Shown here in pieces: positions 33,487 through 41,692 of a stretch of DNA of 64,000 nt. Position numbers and translations under genes: made by a program. Each line of letters begins with the position of its first letter. Positions within the stretch are counted from its first letter, which is position 1. The notes below the pieces were generated by a model that saw nothing but the letters and a program-made list of their open reading frames with translations, was not told the DNA's origin and searched no databases. This DNA is from an uncultured Candidatus Nemicrothrix sp. (GTDB taxonomy: Bacteria; Actinomycetota; Acidimicrobiia; Acidimicrobiales; MedAcidi-G1). The stretch covers positions 52,608-116,607 of the forward strand of contig CAJXKL010000004.1 in NCBI GenBank assembly GCA_913055915.1, read 5' to 3'.

Positions 33487-34518
33487 CTACAGGACGGCTC
33501 CCATCGGGAGGTCGTCCTGGATCTGGTCCAGGTACTCGGACAGGCCCCAGCCGACATGGCCGTCACAGGTGAAGCGGGTCAGGCCCTCGGTGATCCTCGT
33601 CAGCAACTCGTCGCCGTCGGGTGTCGTGCGGCGGTTTCGCAGCGGTATCAGCGACGTGATGTCGCCCACGACCTCGTAGGTGCGTTCGGCGGTGGTGACG
33701 GTGGCGACCAGCCCGGTCTGGTACCAGGCCTCGTCCCAGGTGGTGTCGATCGAGACGTCGGTTATCTCGTGGTACACGTCGCCGTGCAGCACCATGCCCC
33801 CCGGCCGGGTGGCAACGCCGTCACGGCTGATGAGGGAGATGACCATGGCGAAGTCCTCGTCGAAGACCAGGGGCAGCCAGCGGTACCAGGAGATCGCCTG
33901 CCAGTACCGGGCTCCCCAGGACTTGTCACGCAGACCAAGGCCGTCCACCTCGAAGCGCTCACCGCCGACCTGGATGAACCCTGTGGCTGCCATGTGCTGC
34001 TCGTAGTGGGCCTTGGCGAAAGAACGTACCGCCTCCTGTGAAGGCTCCTCGCCGGTGACGGCGTCGACGGGTCGCCCACCCAGCATCGGGGAGATGCCCC
34101 GGTATTGGAGATCGATGCTGCAGTCCACGATGGGGTTGGTTGAAAAGGCCAGCTTCGGTTCAGCCATCTCGCCAGGACTGTCCAACAGGCAGACCGATCC
34201 CTCGTAGCGGACCCGCAGCCGGTCGAACGGTTCCTCGACGTCGAAGCGCATGCCGGCGGCATCGAACACCTCGTTGGTTTCAATGCGTGGTCGTTGGAAC
34301 ATGAAGCCCACCCGGCCATCGGGCAGGTACACGCAGCAGGACATCTCGGCGTAGCCCTCGTTCACCCGGTTGCCCAGGCGGAACCACCCACCAACGCCTG
34401 TCGAGTGGTCGACCACGTTGAAGTACATCGACTCGTTGTAGTTCGACACCGGGTCGGGCTCGTGGTTGTACTCATCGCCGGGTTCCAGCACCAGACGGAT
34501 TGCCGAATCCTCAGCCAT
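33487..34518 (-). CDS. AttH/DUF7064-like lipocalin-type protein
   Basis: A 343-residue soluble protein with many aromatic residues and no signal peptide. Segments such as NESMYFNVVDHSTGVGGWFRLGNRVNEGYAEMSCCVYLPDGR and GGERFEVDGLGLRDKSWGARYW recall AttH / hydroxyneurosporene-synthase-like double-lipocalin proteins, which often sit near fatty-acyl-CoA and steroid genes in actinobacteria. Function unknown. It is divergent from an acyl-CoA synthetase gene, 95 bases apart. ATG 34518. Confidence 0.6.
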   Translation of the reverse strand: MAEDSAIRLVLEPGDEYNHEPDPVSNYNESMYFNVVDHSTGVGGWFRLGNRVNEGYAEMSCCVYLPDGRVGFMFQRPRIETNEVFDAAGMRFDVEEPFDRLRVRYEGSVCLLDSPGEMAEPKLAFSTNPIVDCSIDLQYRGISPMLGGRPVDAVTGEEPSQEAVRSFAKAHYEQHMAATGFIQVGGERFEVDGLGLRDKSWGARYWQAISWYRWLPLVFDEDFAMVISLISRDGVATRPGGMVLHGDVYHEITDVSIDTTWDEAWYQTGLVATVTTAERTYEVVGDITSLIPLRNRRTTPDGDELLTRITEGLTRFTCDGHVGWGLSEYLDQIQDDLPMGAVL

Positions 34519-34613
34519 GGGCTCAAGTGTGGCAGGTCCCTGGCTGCTGAGGCGGGCCGGGCGCAATGCCCGGCCCATGACTGGGCAATCGGCCGGGTGT
34601 ATGTTTCGCTGCC

Positions 34614-36173
34614 ATGGACATCCGTGAACTCTCAAGCATCGCAGACATCATCCTGACCGGAACGGCCGAGAAGCCCGACGCCGACATGGTCATCTACGGG
34701 GAGGAGCACATCACCTGGTCGCAGATGAGGGACCGTTCAGGGCAGGTTGCCAACGCCCTTCGGGCCGACGGTGTGGGCTCGGCGGACCGCATCGCATACA
34801 TCGACAAGAACGGCCCCGAGTACTTCGAGCTGGCCTTCGGCTGTAGTTTCATCAATGCCGTGACCGTTGCCGTCAACTGGCGTCTGGCGCCGTCCGAGAT
34901 GGCCTACATCGTCAACGACTCCGAGGCTGCGGTCCTGGTCATCCACGAGGACCTGGCCGAGCACCTTGCAGCGTTCGAGGCCGACCTGGAGAGCGTCAGG
35001 CGCATCGTCGTGATCGGCTCACACGAGACCCACGTCTCCTACGACGAGTGGCGCAACGCCCACCCATCCGACAGCGACATCCATGACGCCCAGGCCGACG
35101 ACGTCTCAATGCAGCTCTACACGTCTGGAACGACGGGTATGCCAAAGGGTGCCCAACTCACCAATTCCAACTTCCACGCAGCGTTCAACAACGTCGACTG
35201 GGAGATGACCGAGGACGCACGGAGCCTGGTCGTCATGCCGCTGTTCCACATCGGAGGCAGTGGTTGGGCGTTCTTTGGCATGGGCAGTGGCGCAACCTCG
35301 ATCCTGGTGCGCGAGTTCGATCCGGTCGCCGGCCTCCAGCTCATCGAGTCAGAGCAGATCTCGCACGCCTTCTTCGTGCCGGTGGTCCTGGCGTTCTTCT
35401 CTATGGTTCCAAGTGAGGGGATTGACCTCTCCTCCATGAAGACGATTGCCTACGGGGCCTCACCGATTACCGAGGACGTGCTGGTCAACTCCATGAAGAT
35501 GTTCGGCTGTGAGTACTCACAGGTCTACGGCCTCACCGAGACCACCGGGGTCGTCACCCAACTTCTGCCAGAGGACCACGACCCGGGCGGCCCCCGGCAG
35601 AACCTGCTGCGTTCCGCCGGAAAGCCGATTGCCGGAACAGAGATCCGCATCATCGACCCCGACACAGGTGACCAGCTGCCCGACGGCGAGGTCGGCGAGG
35701 TCTGGATCCGGTCAGGGCAGATCATGTCCGGGTATTGGCAGATGCCCGAGGAGTCGGCCAAGGCCCTTCCCGGAGACGGCTGGTTCCGTTCCGGTGACGC
35801 CGCCTACATGGAGGACGGCTACCTGTTCATCTACGACCGGGTGAAGGACATGATCATTTCAGGAGGCGAGAACGTCTACCCGGCCGAGATCGAAAACGCC
35901 CTCATGGGCCACGAGGGCATCGCCGACGTGGCGGTCATCGGGGTACCCGACGAGAAGTGGGGCGAGGTCGGCAAGGCCCTGGTGATCCCGGTGCCAGACA
36001 GTGGGGTGACCGGCGAGGACATCCTGGCCTTCTCCCGGGAGCGCCTGGCTGGGTTCAAGTGTCCCAAGTCCGTTGACTTTGTCGAGGCGATCCCCAGGAA
36101 CCCGTCGGGCAAGATCCTCAAGCGCGAGCTGCGCGACCCCTACTGGGAGGGCCATGACCGCCAGGTCAACTGA
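34614..36173 (+). CDS. Fatty-acid/acyl-CoA synthetase
   Basis: A 519-residue ANL-superfamily adenylating enzyme. Seen: phosphate-binding LYTSGTTGMPKGAQ, VMPLFHIGGSGWAF, QVYGLTETTGVVT, GWFRSGDAAYMEDGYLFIYDRVKDMIISGGENVYPAEIE, and the catalytic lysine near the end in RNPSGKILKRELR. It forms acyl-CoA from a carboxylic acid, ATP and CoA. Whether the acid is a fatty acid or an aromatic acid such as benzoate cannot be told; it lies 30 kb from the benzoyl-CoA genes. Neighbours (acyl-CoA dehydrogenase, SDR) suggest fatty-acid or sterol-side-chain breakdown. Confidence 0.87.
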   Translation: MDIRELSSIADIILTGTAEKPDADMVIYGEEHITWSQMRDRSGQVANALRADGVGSADRIAYIDKNGPEYFELAFGCSFINAVTVAVNWRLAPSEMAYIVNDSEAAVLVIHEDLAEHLAAFEADLESVRRIVVIGSHETHVSYDEWRNAHPSDSDIHDAQADDVSMQLYTSGTTGMPKGAQLTNSNFHAAFNNVDWEMTEDARSLVVMPLFHIGGSGWAFFGMGSGATSILVREFDPVAGLQLIESEQISHAFFVPVVLAFFSMVPSEGIDLSSMKTIAYGASPITEDVLVNSMKMFGCEYSQVYGLTETTGVVTQLLPEDHDPGGPRQNLLRSAGKPIAGTEIRIIDPDTGDQLPDGEVGEVWIRSGQIMSGYWQMPEESAKALPGDGWFRSGDAAYMEDGYLFIYDRVKDMIISGGENVYPAEIENALMGHEGIADVAVIGVPDEKWGEVGKALVIPVPDSGVTGEDILAFSRERLAGFKCPKSVDFVEAIPRNPSGKILKRELRDPYWEGHDRQVN

Positions 36174-36176
36174 GCC

Positions 36177-37343
36177 CTAACTCTGGCGGCGGCCTGTCTC
36201 CACATTTCCGTCGAAGGTCGCACGGCCGAATCGGCTACGTGCGATCAACATCTTCATTATCTCCTCGGATCCGTCTCCGATCTGCCATCCGATGATGTCG
36301 CGCAACCGCTGTTGGTGCGGTAGTTCGGTGCTGTACCCGTAGTGGCCGTGGAGGCGTAGGCAACGGTGGACCGCTTCGACCGCCATCTTGGGTGCATACC
36401 ACTTGACCATGGCGCCGTAGTCCTGGCAGGGGATCTGGTTCTGGCGCATCCACAGGACCTTGTAACACATCAGGCCGGCCAGTTCGAGGTGTGTCACGTC
36501 CTCGGCCAAACCGAACGAGACAGCCTGATTCGATGCCAGTGGCGCACTGAACACGATCCGGTTCTTCGTGTACTCGATGGTCTCGTCGAGTGACTGCATC
36601 GCAGCGCCGATGCAGGTGAGTCCGATAATGGCCCGGTTGATGTCGAAGAAGTGGCTGATCATGGCGAAGGCCTGGCCGGGGGCTCCGACCATCCACTCCG
36701 AGGGGACCTCGACGTCTTCGAGGGTGAGGGTGCCTCGGGGTACCGCCCTGCATCCCAGGTCCTCGACCTCTTCGAACGACATCCCCGGGGCCTCACGGGG
36801 GATCAGGAAGGCAGATATTCCCCGCCACCCCGATGCCTCCGGATCGGTTCGCGCAAAGACGTAGAAGACGTCGGCGTTGAGGTAGCTGACGGAGTTCTTG
36901 ATTCCGTTGATCACGTAGGAGTCGCCGTTCCTGACGGCTGCTGCGGCCATCGCACCCATGTCGGAGCCGGCGCCGGGTTCGGTGAGGCAGAGCCCGATGA
37001 TCTGGTCACCCGATGTCAGGCCGGGGAGCCACCTGTCCAACAGGGTGGGTGCGGCCTCCTTGAGGAGCAGGCGGGTGTAGGTGGGGCCGAGGGCGGTCAG
37101 GACGGCGTTGAAGTCCCCCCGGGCGACCTCTTCAGCTGTGATTCCGACGCTGACCAGGTTGGGCTCCTCTCCTCGTTCGGCCCAGAACTCCCTCGAGAAG
37201 GCCAGGACCCGTCGCACCTGGTCGGCCGGGTAGGCCTGGTTAGCGTCTCCTGACTGGTAGCGGGGCAGGAGTTCCGTCAGCGCCAACTGCCGCACGGCAC
37301 ACCTGTAGTCCTCCTGGGCGGGTGAAAAGGAGAAATCCAACAC
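36177..37343 (-). CDS. Acyl-CoA dehydrogenase
   Basis: A 388-residue acyl-CoA dehydrogenase. Seen: LCLTEPGAGSDMGAM, GIKNSVSYLNADVFYVFART, RIVFSAPLASNQAVSFGLAEDVTH, and LRLHGHYGYSTELPHQQRLRDIIGWQIGDGSEEIMKMLIARS. The terminal GDGSEEI replaces the usual EGTSEIQ. I chose GTG 37343 because AAGGAGG lies eight bases upstream; ATG 37385 is the alternative. It converges with the acyl-CoA synthetase, with only three bases between their stops. Confidence 0.86.
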   Translation of the reverse strand: MLDFSFSPAQEDYRCAVRQLALTELLPRYQSGDANQAYPADQVRRVLAFSREFWAERGEEPNLVSVGITAEEVARGDFNAVLTALGPTYTRLLLKEAAPTLLDRWLPGLTSGDQIIGLCLTEPGAGSDMGAMAAAAVRNGDSYVINGIKNSVSYLNADVFYVFARTDPEASGWRGISAFLIPREAPGMSFEEVEDLGCRAVPRGTLTLEDVEVPSEWMVGAPGQAFAMISHFFDINRAIIGLTCIGAAMQSLDETIEYTKNRIVFSAPLASNQAVSFGLAEDVTHLELAGLMCYKVLWMRQNQIPCQDYGAMVKWYAPKMAVEAVHRCLRLHGHYGYSTELPHQQRLRDIIGWQIGDGSEEIMKMLIARSRFGRATFDGNVETGRRQS

Positions 37344-37454
37344 CTTCGTGCCTCCTTCCTGAACCTCGTCGGATGGCGGAACCATAGGAGAGCCTGACTC
37401 TGATCTCCCAGCCGAGTGCGCCCCTGGAACCAGGCCTGACTAGTGTTGCCGTCC

Positions 37455-38225
37455 ATGGACATCAGGGTGGACGGCAAGGTAGCGATAGTCACGGGCGGTT
37501 CCAGGGGCATCGGGCGCGCGATCGCCGGCACGCTGGCGGCGGCGGGTGCGAAGGTGATGATCACCAGCCGGAAAGCCGATGCCTGCGAGGTGGCGGTTGC
37601 CGAGTTGGTCGAGGAGACCGGCGGCGACCTGGCCTACGAGGCTGGCAACGTGGGCAACGTCGAGGATGCAGAGAGGGTCGTTGAGGCGACCCTCTCTACG
37701 TTCGGTGCTGTCGACATTCTGGTCAACAATGCAGCTACCAACCCCTATGCGGGCCCGGTAATAGATACCGACATCCCCAGGTGGGAAAAGACCCTCCAGG
37801 TGAACCTGACGTCACCCCTTGTGTGGATCCAGAAGTGTTGGACCGCGTGGATGGGGGAGCACGGTGGGCAGGTCATCAACGTGTCGTCGGTGGGAGCCTT
37901 CGCTACCAGCCCGATACTCGGGAACTACGACATCTCCAAGTTGGCCCTCGTTCAACTCACCCGCCAGTTGGCGGCCGAGTTGGGGCCGGACGTGAGGGTG
38001 AACACCATCTGCCCCGGTCTTGTCAAGACCGACTTCGCCCGTGCGCTGTGGGAGGGCGGCCAGGGCGACCAGGTCGCTCAGGCATATCCGCTGAAGCGTC
38101 TGGGTGAGCCCGAGGACATCGCCAACGCCGCCCTCTACCTGGCCTCTGAGGCTTCAGGCTGGATGACGGGCCAGGAGATGGTGATAGATGGCGGGGGCCT
38201 GATCGCCTTCAACAGGGTGGGCTGA
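37455..38225 (+). CDS. SDR-family oxidoreductase
   Basis: A 256-residue short-chain dehydrogenase/reductase: VAIVTGGSRGIGRAIA cofactor motif, DILVNNAAT, INVSSVGAF catalytic serine, YDISK catalytic Tyr-Lys, PGLVKTDFAR. The basic residue after the glycine-rich loop (TSRK) suggests NADP(H). The substrate is unknown; the setting among acyl-CoA genes suggests a 3-hydroxyacyl or 3-oxoacyl compound. ATG 37455; GTG 37443 is the alternative. Confidence 0.86.
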   Translation: MDIRVDGKVAIVTGGSRGIGRAIAGTLAAAGAKVMITSRKADACEVAVAELVEETGGDLAYEAGNVGNVEDAERVVEATLSTFGAVDILVNNAATNPYAGPVIDTDIPRWEKTLQVNLTSPLVWIQKCWTAWMGEHGGQVINVSSVGAFATSPILGNYDISKLALVQLTRQLAAELGPDVRVNTICPGLVKTDFARALWEGGQGDQVAQAYPLKRLGEPEDIANAALYLASEASGWMTGQEMVIDGGGLIAFNRVG

Positions 38226-38258
38226 GCACCTGAGCCCCGGGACTGCTGCCCGGTCGGC

Positions 38259-39395
38259 TCACACCTCCAGTTGGCGTGCGAGGCCCTCGGTGGCCTCGAT
38301 GAACTCCTCGATGATGTCGATCACCACCTGGCCGGCTGGTCTCGACTTGTTCATGGTTCCCACGATCTGGCCCACGAAGTAGGTGGCCAGCTTCTCTGCG
38401 CCGGACCCCTCCACGTGGGCGGCCCTGTTGATGCGCTGCTGGGCCTCGTTCGTGAGGATCGGCTGGAGGGGCATGCCCAGGGGGTCTGGGGCGTCCTCTC
38501 TGTCCCATTCCTCGCTCCAGGCGGTGCGCAGCATGCGGGCCGGCTTGCCGGTCAGTGAGCGGGATCGGAGCGTGCCGCTGGAGCCGGCGTCGAGCATCTT
38601 CTTCTTGACGGTCGGGTCGGTCTCGGCCTCATCGGTGGTGAGCCAGACGGACCCGCACCACACACCGGCCGCCCCGAGGGCCATTGCTGCCGCCATCTGC
38701 CTGCCCCGGCCGATGCCGCCGGCGCCCAGGACGGGTACGGGTGCGATGGCGTCGACGATCTCGGGGATGAGGACCATCGTGCCGATTTCACCCGTGTGGC
38801 CACCGGCCTCGGCACCCTGGGCGATGATGATGTCGGCTCCGGCGTTGACGTTGCGCTCGGCGTGTGAGCGCGTTCCCGCAAGCGCTGCAACCTTCAGCCC
38901 TGCCTCGTGGCAGCGTTCGATCATGTCGGGCGGCGGTGGCCCGAGGGCGTTGGCCATCAGGGACGGCCGGTGGGCGAGGGCGATATCGACCTGCCTGGCG
39001 GCCCGGTTGGCCGAGAAGGGAGCGTCAACAGAGCGGTCCGCCCATCCCTCTGGTAGGTCGTCAGCCTGCTCGGCCACCCCGTACCTGTCCAGCATGTCGG
39101 CGAGGAAGTCGCGGTGGCCGTCGGGGATGAGGGCGAACACGTCTTCCATGCTTAAGCCACCGTCGCCATCGCCTGCATATCTGGCCGGCACGATCAGGTC
39201 GACACCGTAGGGAAGGTCACCTATCTCGTCCTCTATCCATTCCAGGTCCACCTCGAGGCCCTCGTCGCTGTGGCCCACGGCTCCCAGTACGCCGAGGCCT
39301 CCGGCCTTTGACACTGCGGCCACCACGTCGCGGCAGTGGCTGAAGGCCATCAGGGGGAACTCGATGTCGAACATCTCGGTGATGGGTGTCTTCAC
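38259..39395 (-). CDS. Nitronate monooxygenase / 2-nitropropane dioxygenase family
   Basis: A 378-residue FMN TIM-barrel protein. Seen: IEFPLMAFSHCRDVVAAVSKAGGLGVLG, AGADIIIAQGAEAGGHTGEIGTMVLIPEIVDA, VPVLGAGGIGRGRQMAAAMALGAAGVWCGSVWL. The family oxidises nitronates; actinobacterial members are also proposed as enoyl reductases or trapping enzymes, so the substrate is open. GTG 39395 lies 22 bases after the thiolase-like gene and no better start is seen. Reading on the same strand suggests one transcript with that gene. Confidence 0.82.
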   Translation of the reverse strand: MKTPITEMFDIEFPLMAFSHCRDVVAAVSKAGGLGVLGAVGHSDEGLEVDLEWIEDEIGDLPYGVDLIVPARYAGDGDGGLSMEDVFALIPDGHRDFLADMLDRYGVAEQADDLPEGWADRSVDAPFSANRAARQVDIALAHRPSLMANALGPPPPDMIERCHEAGLKVAALAGTRSHAERNVNAGADIIIAQGAEAGGHTGEIGTMVLIPEIVDAIAPVPVLGAGGIGRGRQMAAAMALGAAGVWCGSVWLTTDEAETDPTVKKKMLDAGSSGTLRSRSLTGKPARMLRTAWSEEWDREDAPDPLGMPLQPILTNEAQQRINRAAHVEGSGAEKLATYFVGQIVGTMNKSRPAGQVVIDIIEEFIEATEGLARQLEV

Positions 39396-39417
39396 TGTCT
39401 GGCCTTGTCCCGGTTCC

Positions 39418-40887
39418 TTAGAGGGAGACCGTGCCGTCAGGTGACAGCTCGGCGTTCCTGCCAATGTGTTCCTCGACGAGCATTGCATGCAGGGTCCCCA
39501 CATCTCGTGTCGTGCCCCAGATACGTGCGCCTGTTCCGGTGCGGAGGGCGACGAGGGCGTGTGTCGGCACTCCTTCTCGTCCATGCACGACCGAGTAGGC
39601 CTCGACCGTTGCTTCACCCGAGAAGCCGGGGTCGGTCTGTCGCCTGGGGAGGGAGGATGCCTCGCCGGCCACATTGAGGTTCATGAAGTGGTCGCCTGGC
39701 TGGTCGGAGTAGATGCCGAAGGCGTGTTTGGTGACGTACCCGCCGTTGGCGTGTACGAGGCCGATTCCCGGCTGTTCACGAATGCGGTTCACCATGGCGG
39801 CAATGGCCTGCCCGCTGTAGTTGTTGTAGGGGGCACCGGCGAAGGTGAGCCCACCGGTGACGGTGAGGGTTCGGTTCTGATCGATCCCCAGTTCTGTCGA
39901 GGAGATCTGCACCGCTGACGGGAAACACGAGTAGAGGTCCACGTGGGCCAGGGCACCTACGCCTGTGCCGGCTGCCTTGAGGGCGCGCTCGCCGGCCAGA
40001 CGAAGGACCGGTGCCCGGTTCAGTTCCCACCTCTCGCTGATCCACTCGGTGTCGAGGCCGCTGCTACCAGCAAGCGGGAACACCCAGCGATCCCTCGGCA
40101 CGCCTGTGGCGGAGGCCCTCTCTGCGGACATGAGGAGCACCGCCGAGGCCTGGTCCACGATGTTGTGGGCGTTCATGGCGATCGTGTAGGGGGCGCCCAC
40201 CAGGCGGTTCGCCTCCGTGGGGGTGGTGATCTCATGTGCCGTCATCGGTGTACGGACGGCGGCATGGGGGTTGTCCACGGCGACACGGTTGAAGCCCTCC
40301 CAGAGCCGTCCAAGGCGCGAGCGGTGCTCAGAGATGGACTCACCCAGAGAGTGGCGGATGGCGGAGTCCAGTAGAGGGTAGATGGTGATCGGGGCGTCCA
40401 CCCCGCGCTCTTCTTCATGGTTGGAGGCCATGACGAGCGGTTCTCCGAAGGCTTCGGCCGGGGGCAGCGTTGTGTCGTAGTCCCGTAGTGGCTCCACGCC
40501 GAGGGAGCGGGACAGGCGCCGGCTGCGGTTGGTTTCTCCACCCAGCACCGCTGCTGACCCGATTTCCCCGGCCTGGATGCGGGCAGCCATGTGGTTGAGG
40601 AGCAGTTGGGGGCTGTGGCCGGACCAGGCGGTGAGCAGGGTTGTTGACGGGTCGGCTCCCACCCTGTCGGCCAACTGTCCACCGGGGTCTGTGTAGTTCC
40701 AGCTCCCGCCCACCACCCCGATGGCGTTGAGGTGTCGAACGGTGTCGGCACCACCCGAGTCGGCTTCGGCGGAGCGAAGAGCCTCCTCCATGAGGTCCAG
40801 AGAGGAGCGTGCCCCGGTCGGATCGCCTACACGGTCGGTTACCTGGGCCGCGCCGACGATCACCGGGGTGAGGGGTTCAAGGACCAT
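39418..40887 (-). CDS. Thiolase-like protein (acetyl-CoA acetyltransferase family)
   Basis: A 489-residue thiolase-fold protein with PVIVGAAQVTDRVGDP at the start, LGGETNRSRRL, YTIAMNAHNIVDQASAVLLMSAERA, VDLYSCFPSAVQISSTELG, and GLVHANGGYVTKHAFGIYS. Where active thiolases have the nucleophilic cysteine (a PCxGG-like loop) this protein reads TAWSGHSPQ, and no CxG appears at the C-terminal active site, so it may not be a normal thiolase. The C-terminal 100 residues look like the beta-barrel extension of this actinobacterial subfamily. ATG 40887. Confidence 0.75.
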   Translation of the reverse strand: MVLEPLTPVIVGAAQVTDRVGDPTGARSSLDLMEEALRSAEADSGGADTVRHLNAIGVVGGSWNYTDPGGQLADRVGADPSTTLLTAWSGHSPQLLLNHMAARIQAGEIGSAAVLGGETNRSRRLSRSLGVEPLRDYDTTLPPAEAFGEPLVMASNHEEERGVDAPITIYPLLDSAIRHSLGESISEHRSRLGRLWEGFNRVAVDNPHAAVRTPMTAHEITTPTEANRLVGAPYTIAMNAHNIVDQASAVLLMSAERASATGVPRDRWVFPLAGSSGLDTEWISERWELNRAPVLRLAGERALKAAGTGVGALAHVDLYSCFPSAVQISSTELGIDQNRTLTVTGGLTFAGAPYNNYSGQAIAAMVNRIREQPGIGLVHANGGYVTKHAFGIYSDQPGDHFMNLNVAGEASSLPRRQTDPGFSGEATVEAYSVVHGREGVPTHALVALRTGTGARIWGTTRDVGTLHAMLVEEHIGRNAELSPDGTVSL

Positions 40888-40944
40888 CACAGGAGTGTGT
40901 ACCAGCAGGGGGGCTAGGAGCGAGGCCGGTCCCGTTGTCACAGT

Positions 40945-40967
40945 TAGGCATCCCTCACATGGGCCTA
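40945..40967. promoter_or_regulatory. Inverted repeat upstream of the DtxR-family gene
   Basis: TAGGC (40945-40949) and GCCTA (40963-40967), 13 bases apart, ending 11 bases before the regulator start. The arms resemble half-sites of DtxR/IdeR iron boxes (TTAGG...CCTAA), but the spacing differs from the canonical 19-bp box, so an autoregulatory site is only possible. Confidence 0.3.
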
Positions 40968-40978
40968 CACTGGTGTCT

Positions 40979-41647
40979 ATGGCATACAGCACACCTGAGT
41001 ACCACCCCGCCTTCGAGGAGTACTGCGAGACCATCTACGAGTTGGCCGAGGACGACCTCAACGTGATCCAGGCCCGCATTGCGGATCGCCTGGAGATAAG
41101 CCGGCCTGCCGTTTCGGAAATGATCAGGCGCATGGAAAAGGAGGAGCTGGTGGTCACAGACGGCACGATTATCTCCCTCACAACCGAGGGTCAGGACCTG
41201 GCCGTTTCCGTGGTGAGGCGTCACCGCCTGGCCGAACGCTTCCTCACCGACATGCTGGGCCTGTCCTGGACCGACGCCCACCACGAGGCCGGGAAGTGGG
41301 AGCACGTGATCTCGCCACTCGTCGAATTGGCGTTGGACAAGTTGCTGGGCCAGCCAACCACCTGTCCACACGGAAATCCCATTCCCGGAAGTTCCTATGA
41401 GGAACCCGATTCCCGCCACCTTGTCGAGGTTGCAGTCGGCGAGGGGTTCACCATCAGCCGGATCACCGAGGAGTTGGAGTTCACCGAGGGGATGCTGGGC
41501 TTCCTTGAGGAGGCGGCCCTCATACCGGGCAACAGGGGAACCGTCACTGCAGCATCACCTGACGGCACGGTCACCGTGGAGATCGACGGCAACCACTGCG
41601 GTGTCGGCGTCTTCGCGGCTGAGCGCATTCTCGTGACCGCAGGCTGA
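40979..41647 (+). CDS. DtxR-family metal-dependent regulator
   Basis: A 222-residue regulator. N-terminal winged helix (YCETIYELAEDDLNVIQARIADRLEISRPAVSEMIRRMEKEELV, residues 15-58), a metal and dimer domain (VVRRHRLAERFLTDMLGLSW, HHEAGKWEHVISP, CPHGNPIPG) and a C-terminal SH3-like FeoA-type domain (ISRITEELEFTEGMLGF...). His82, Glu86, His102 and Glu109 fit metal ligands. The position of DtxR Cys102 is Gly105 here, so the primary site differs and Fe2+ versus Mn2+ cannot be decided. It converges with a ferric-iron transporter, which it probably controls. Confidence 0.87.
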   Translation: MAYSTPEYHPAFEEYCETIYELAEDDLNVIQARIADRLEISRPAVSEMIRRMEKEELVVTDGTIISLTTEGQDLAVSVVRRHRLAERFLTDMLGLSWTDAHHEAGKWEHVISPLVELALDKLLGQPTTCPHGNPIPGSSYEEPDSRHLVEVAVGEGFTISRITEELEFTEGMLGFLEEAALIPGNRGTVTAASPDGTVTVEIDGNHCGVGVFAAERILVTAG

Positions 41648-41692
41648 CACGACCCGATCTGTTGCCACCCGGCGGTCTGGCCGGGAACCCGA

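Noticed and set aside
38981..39200. Plus-strand frames over the nitronate monooxygenase gene
   Set aside because: They are antisense shadows without start signals or family sequence.
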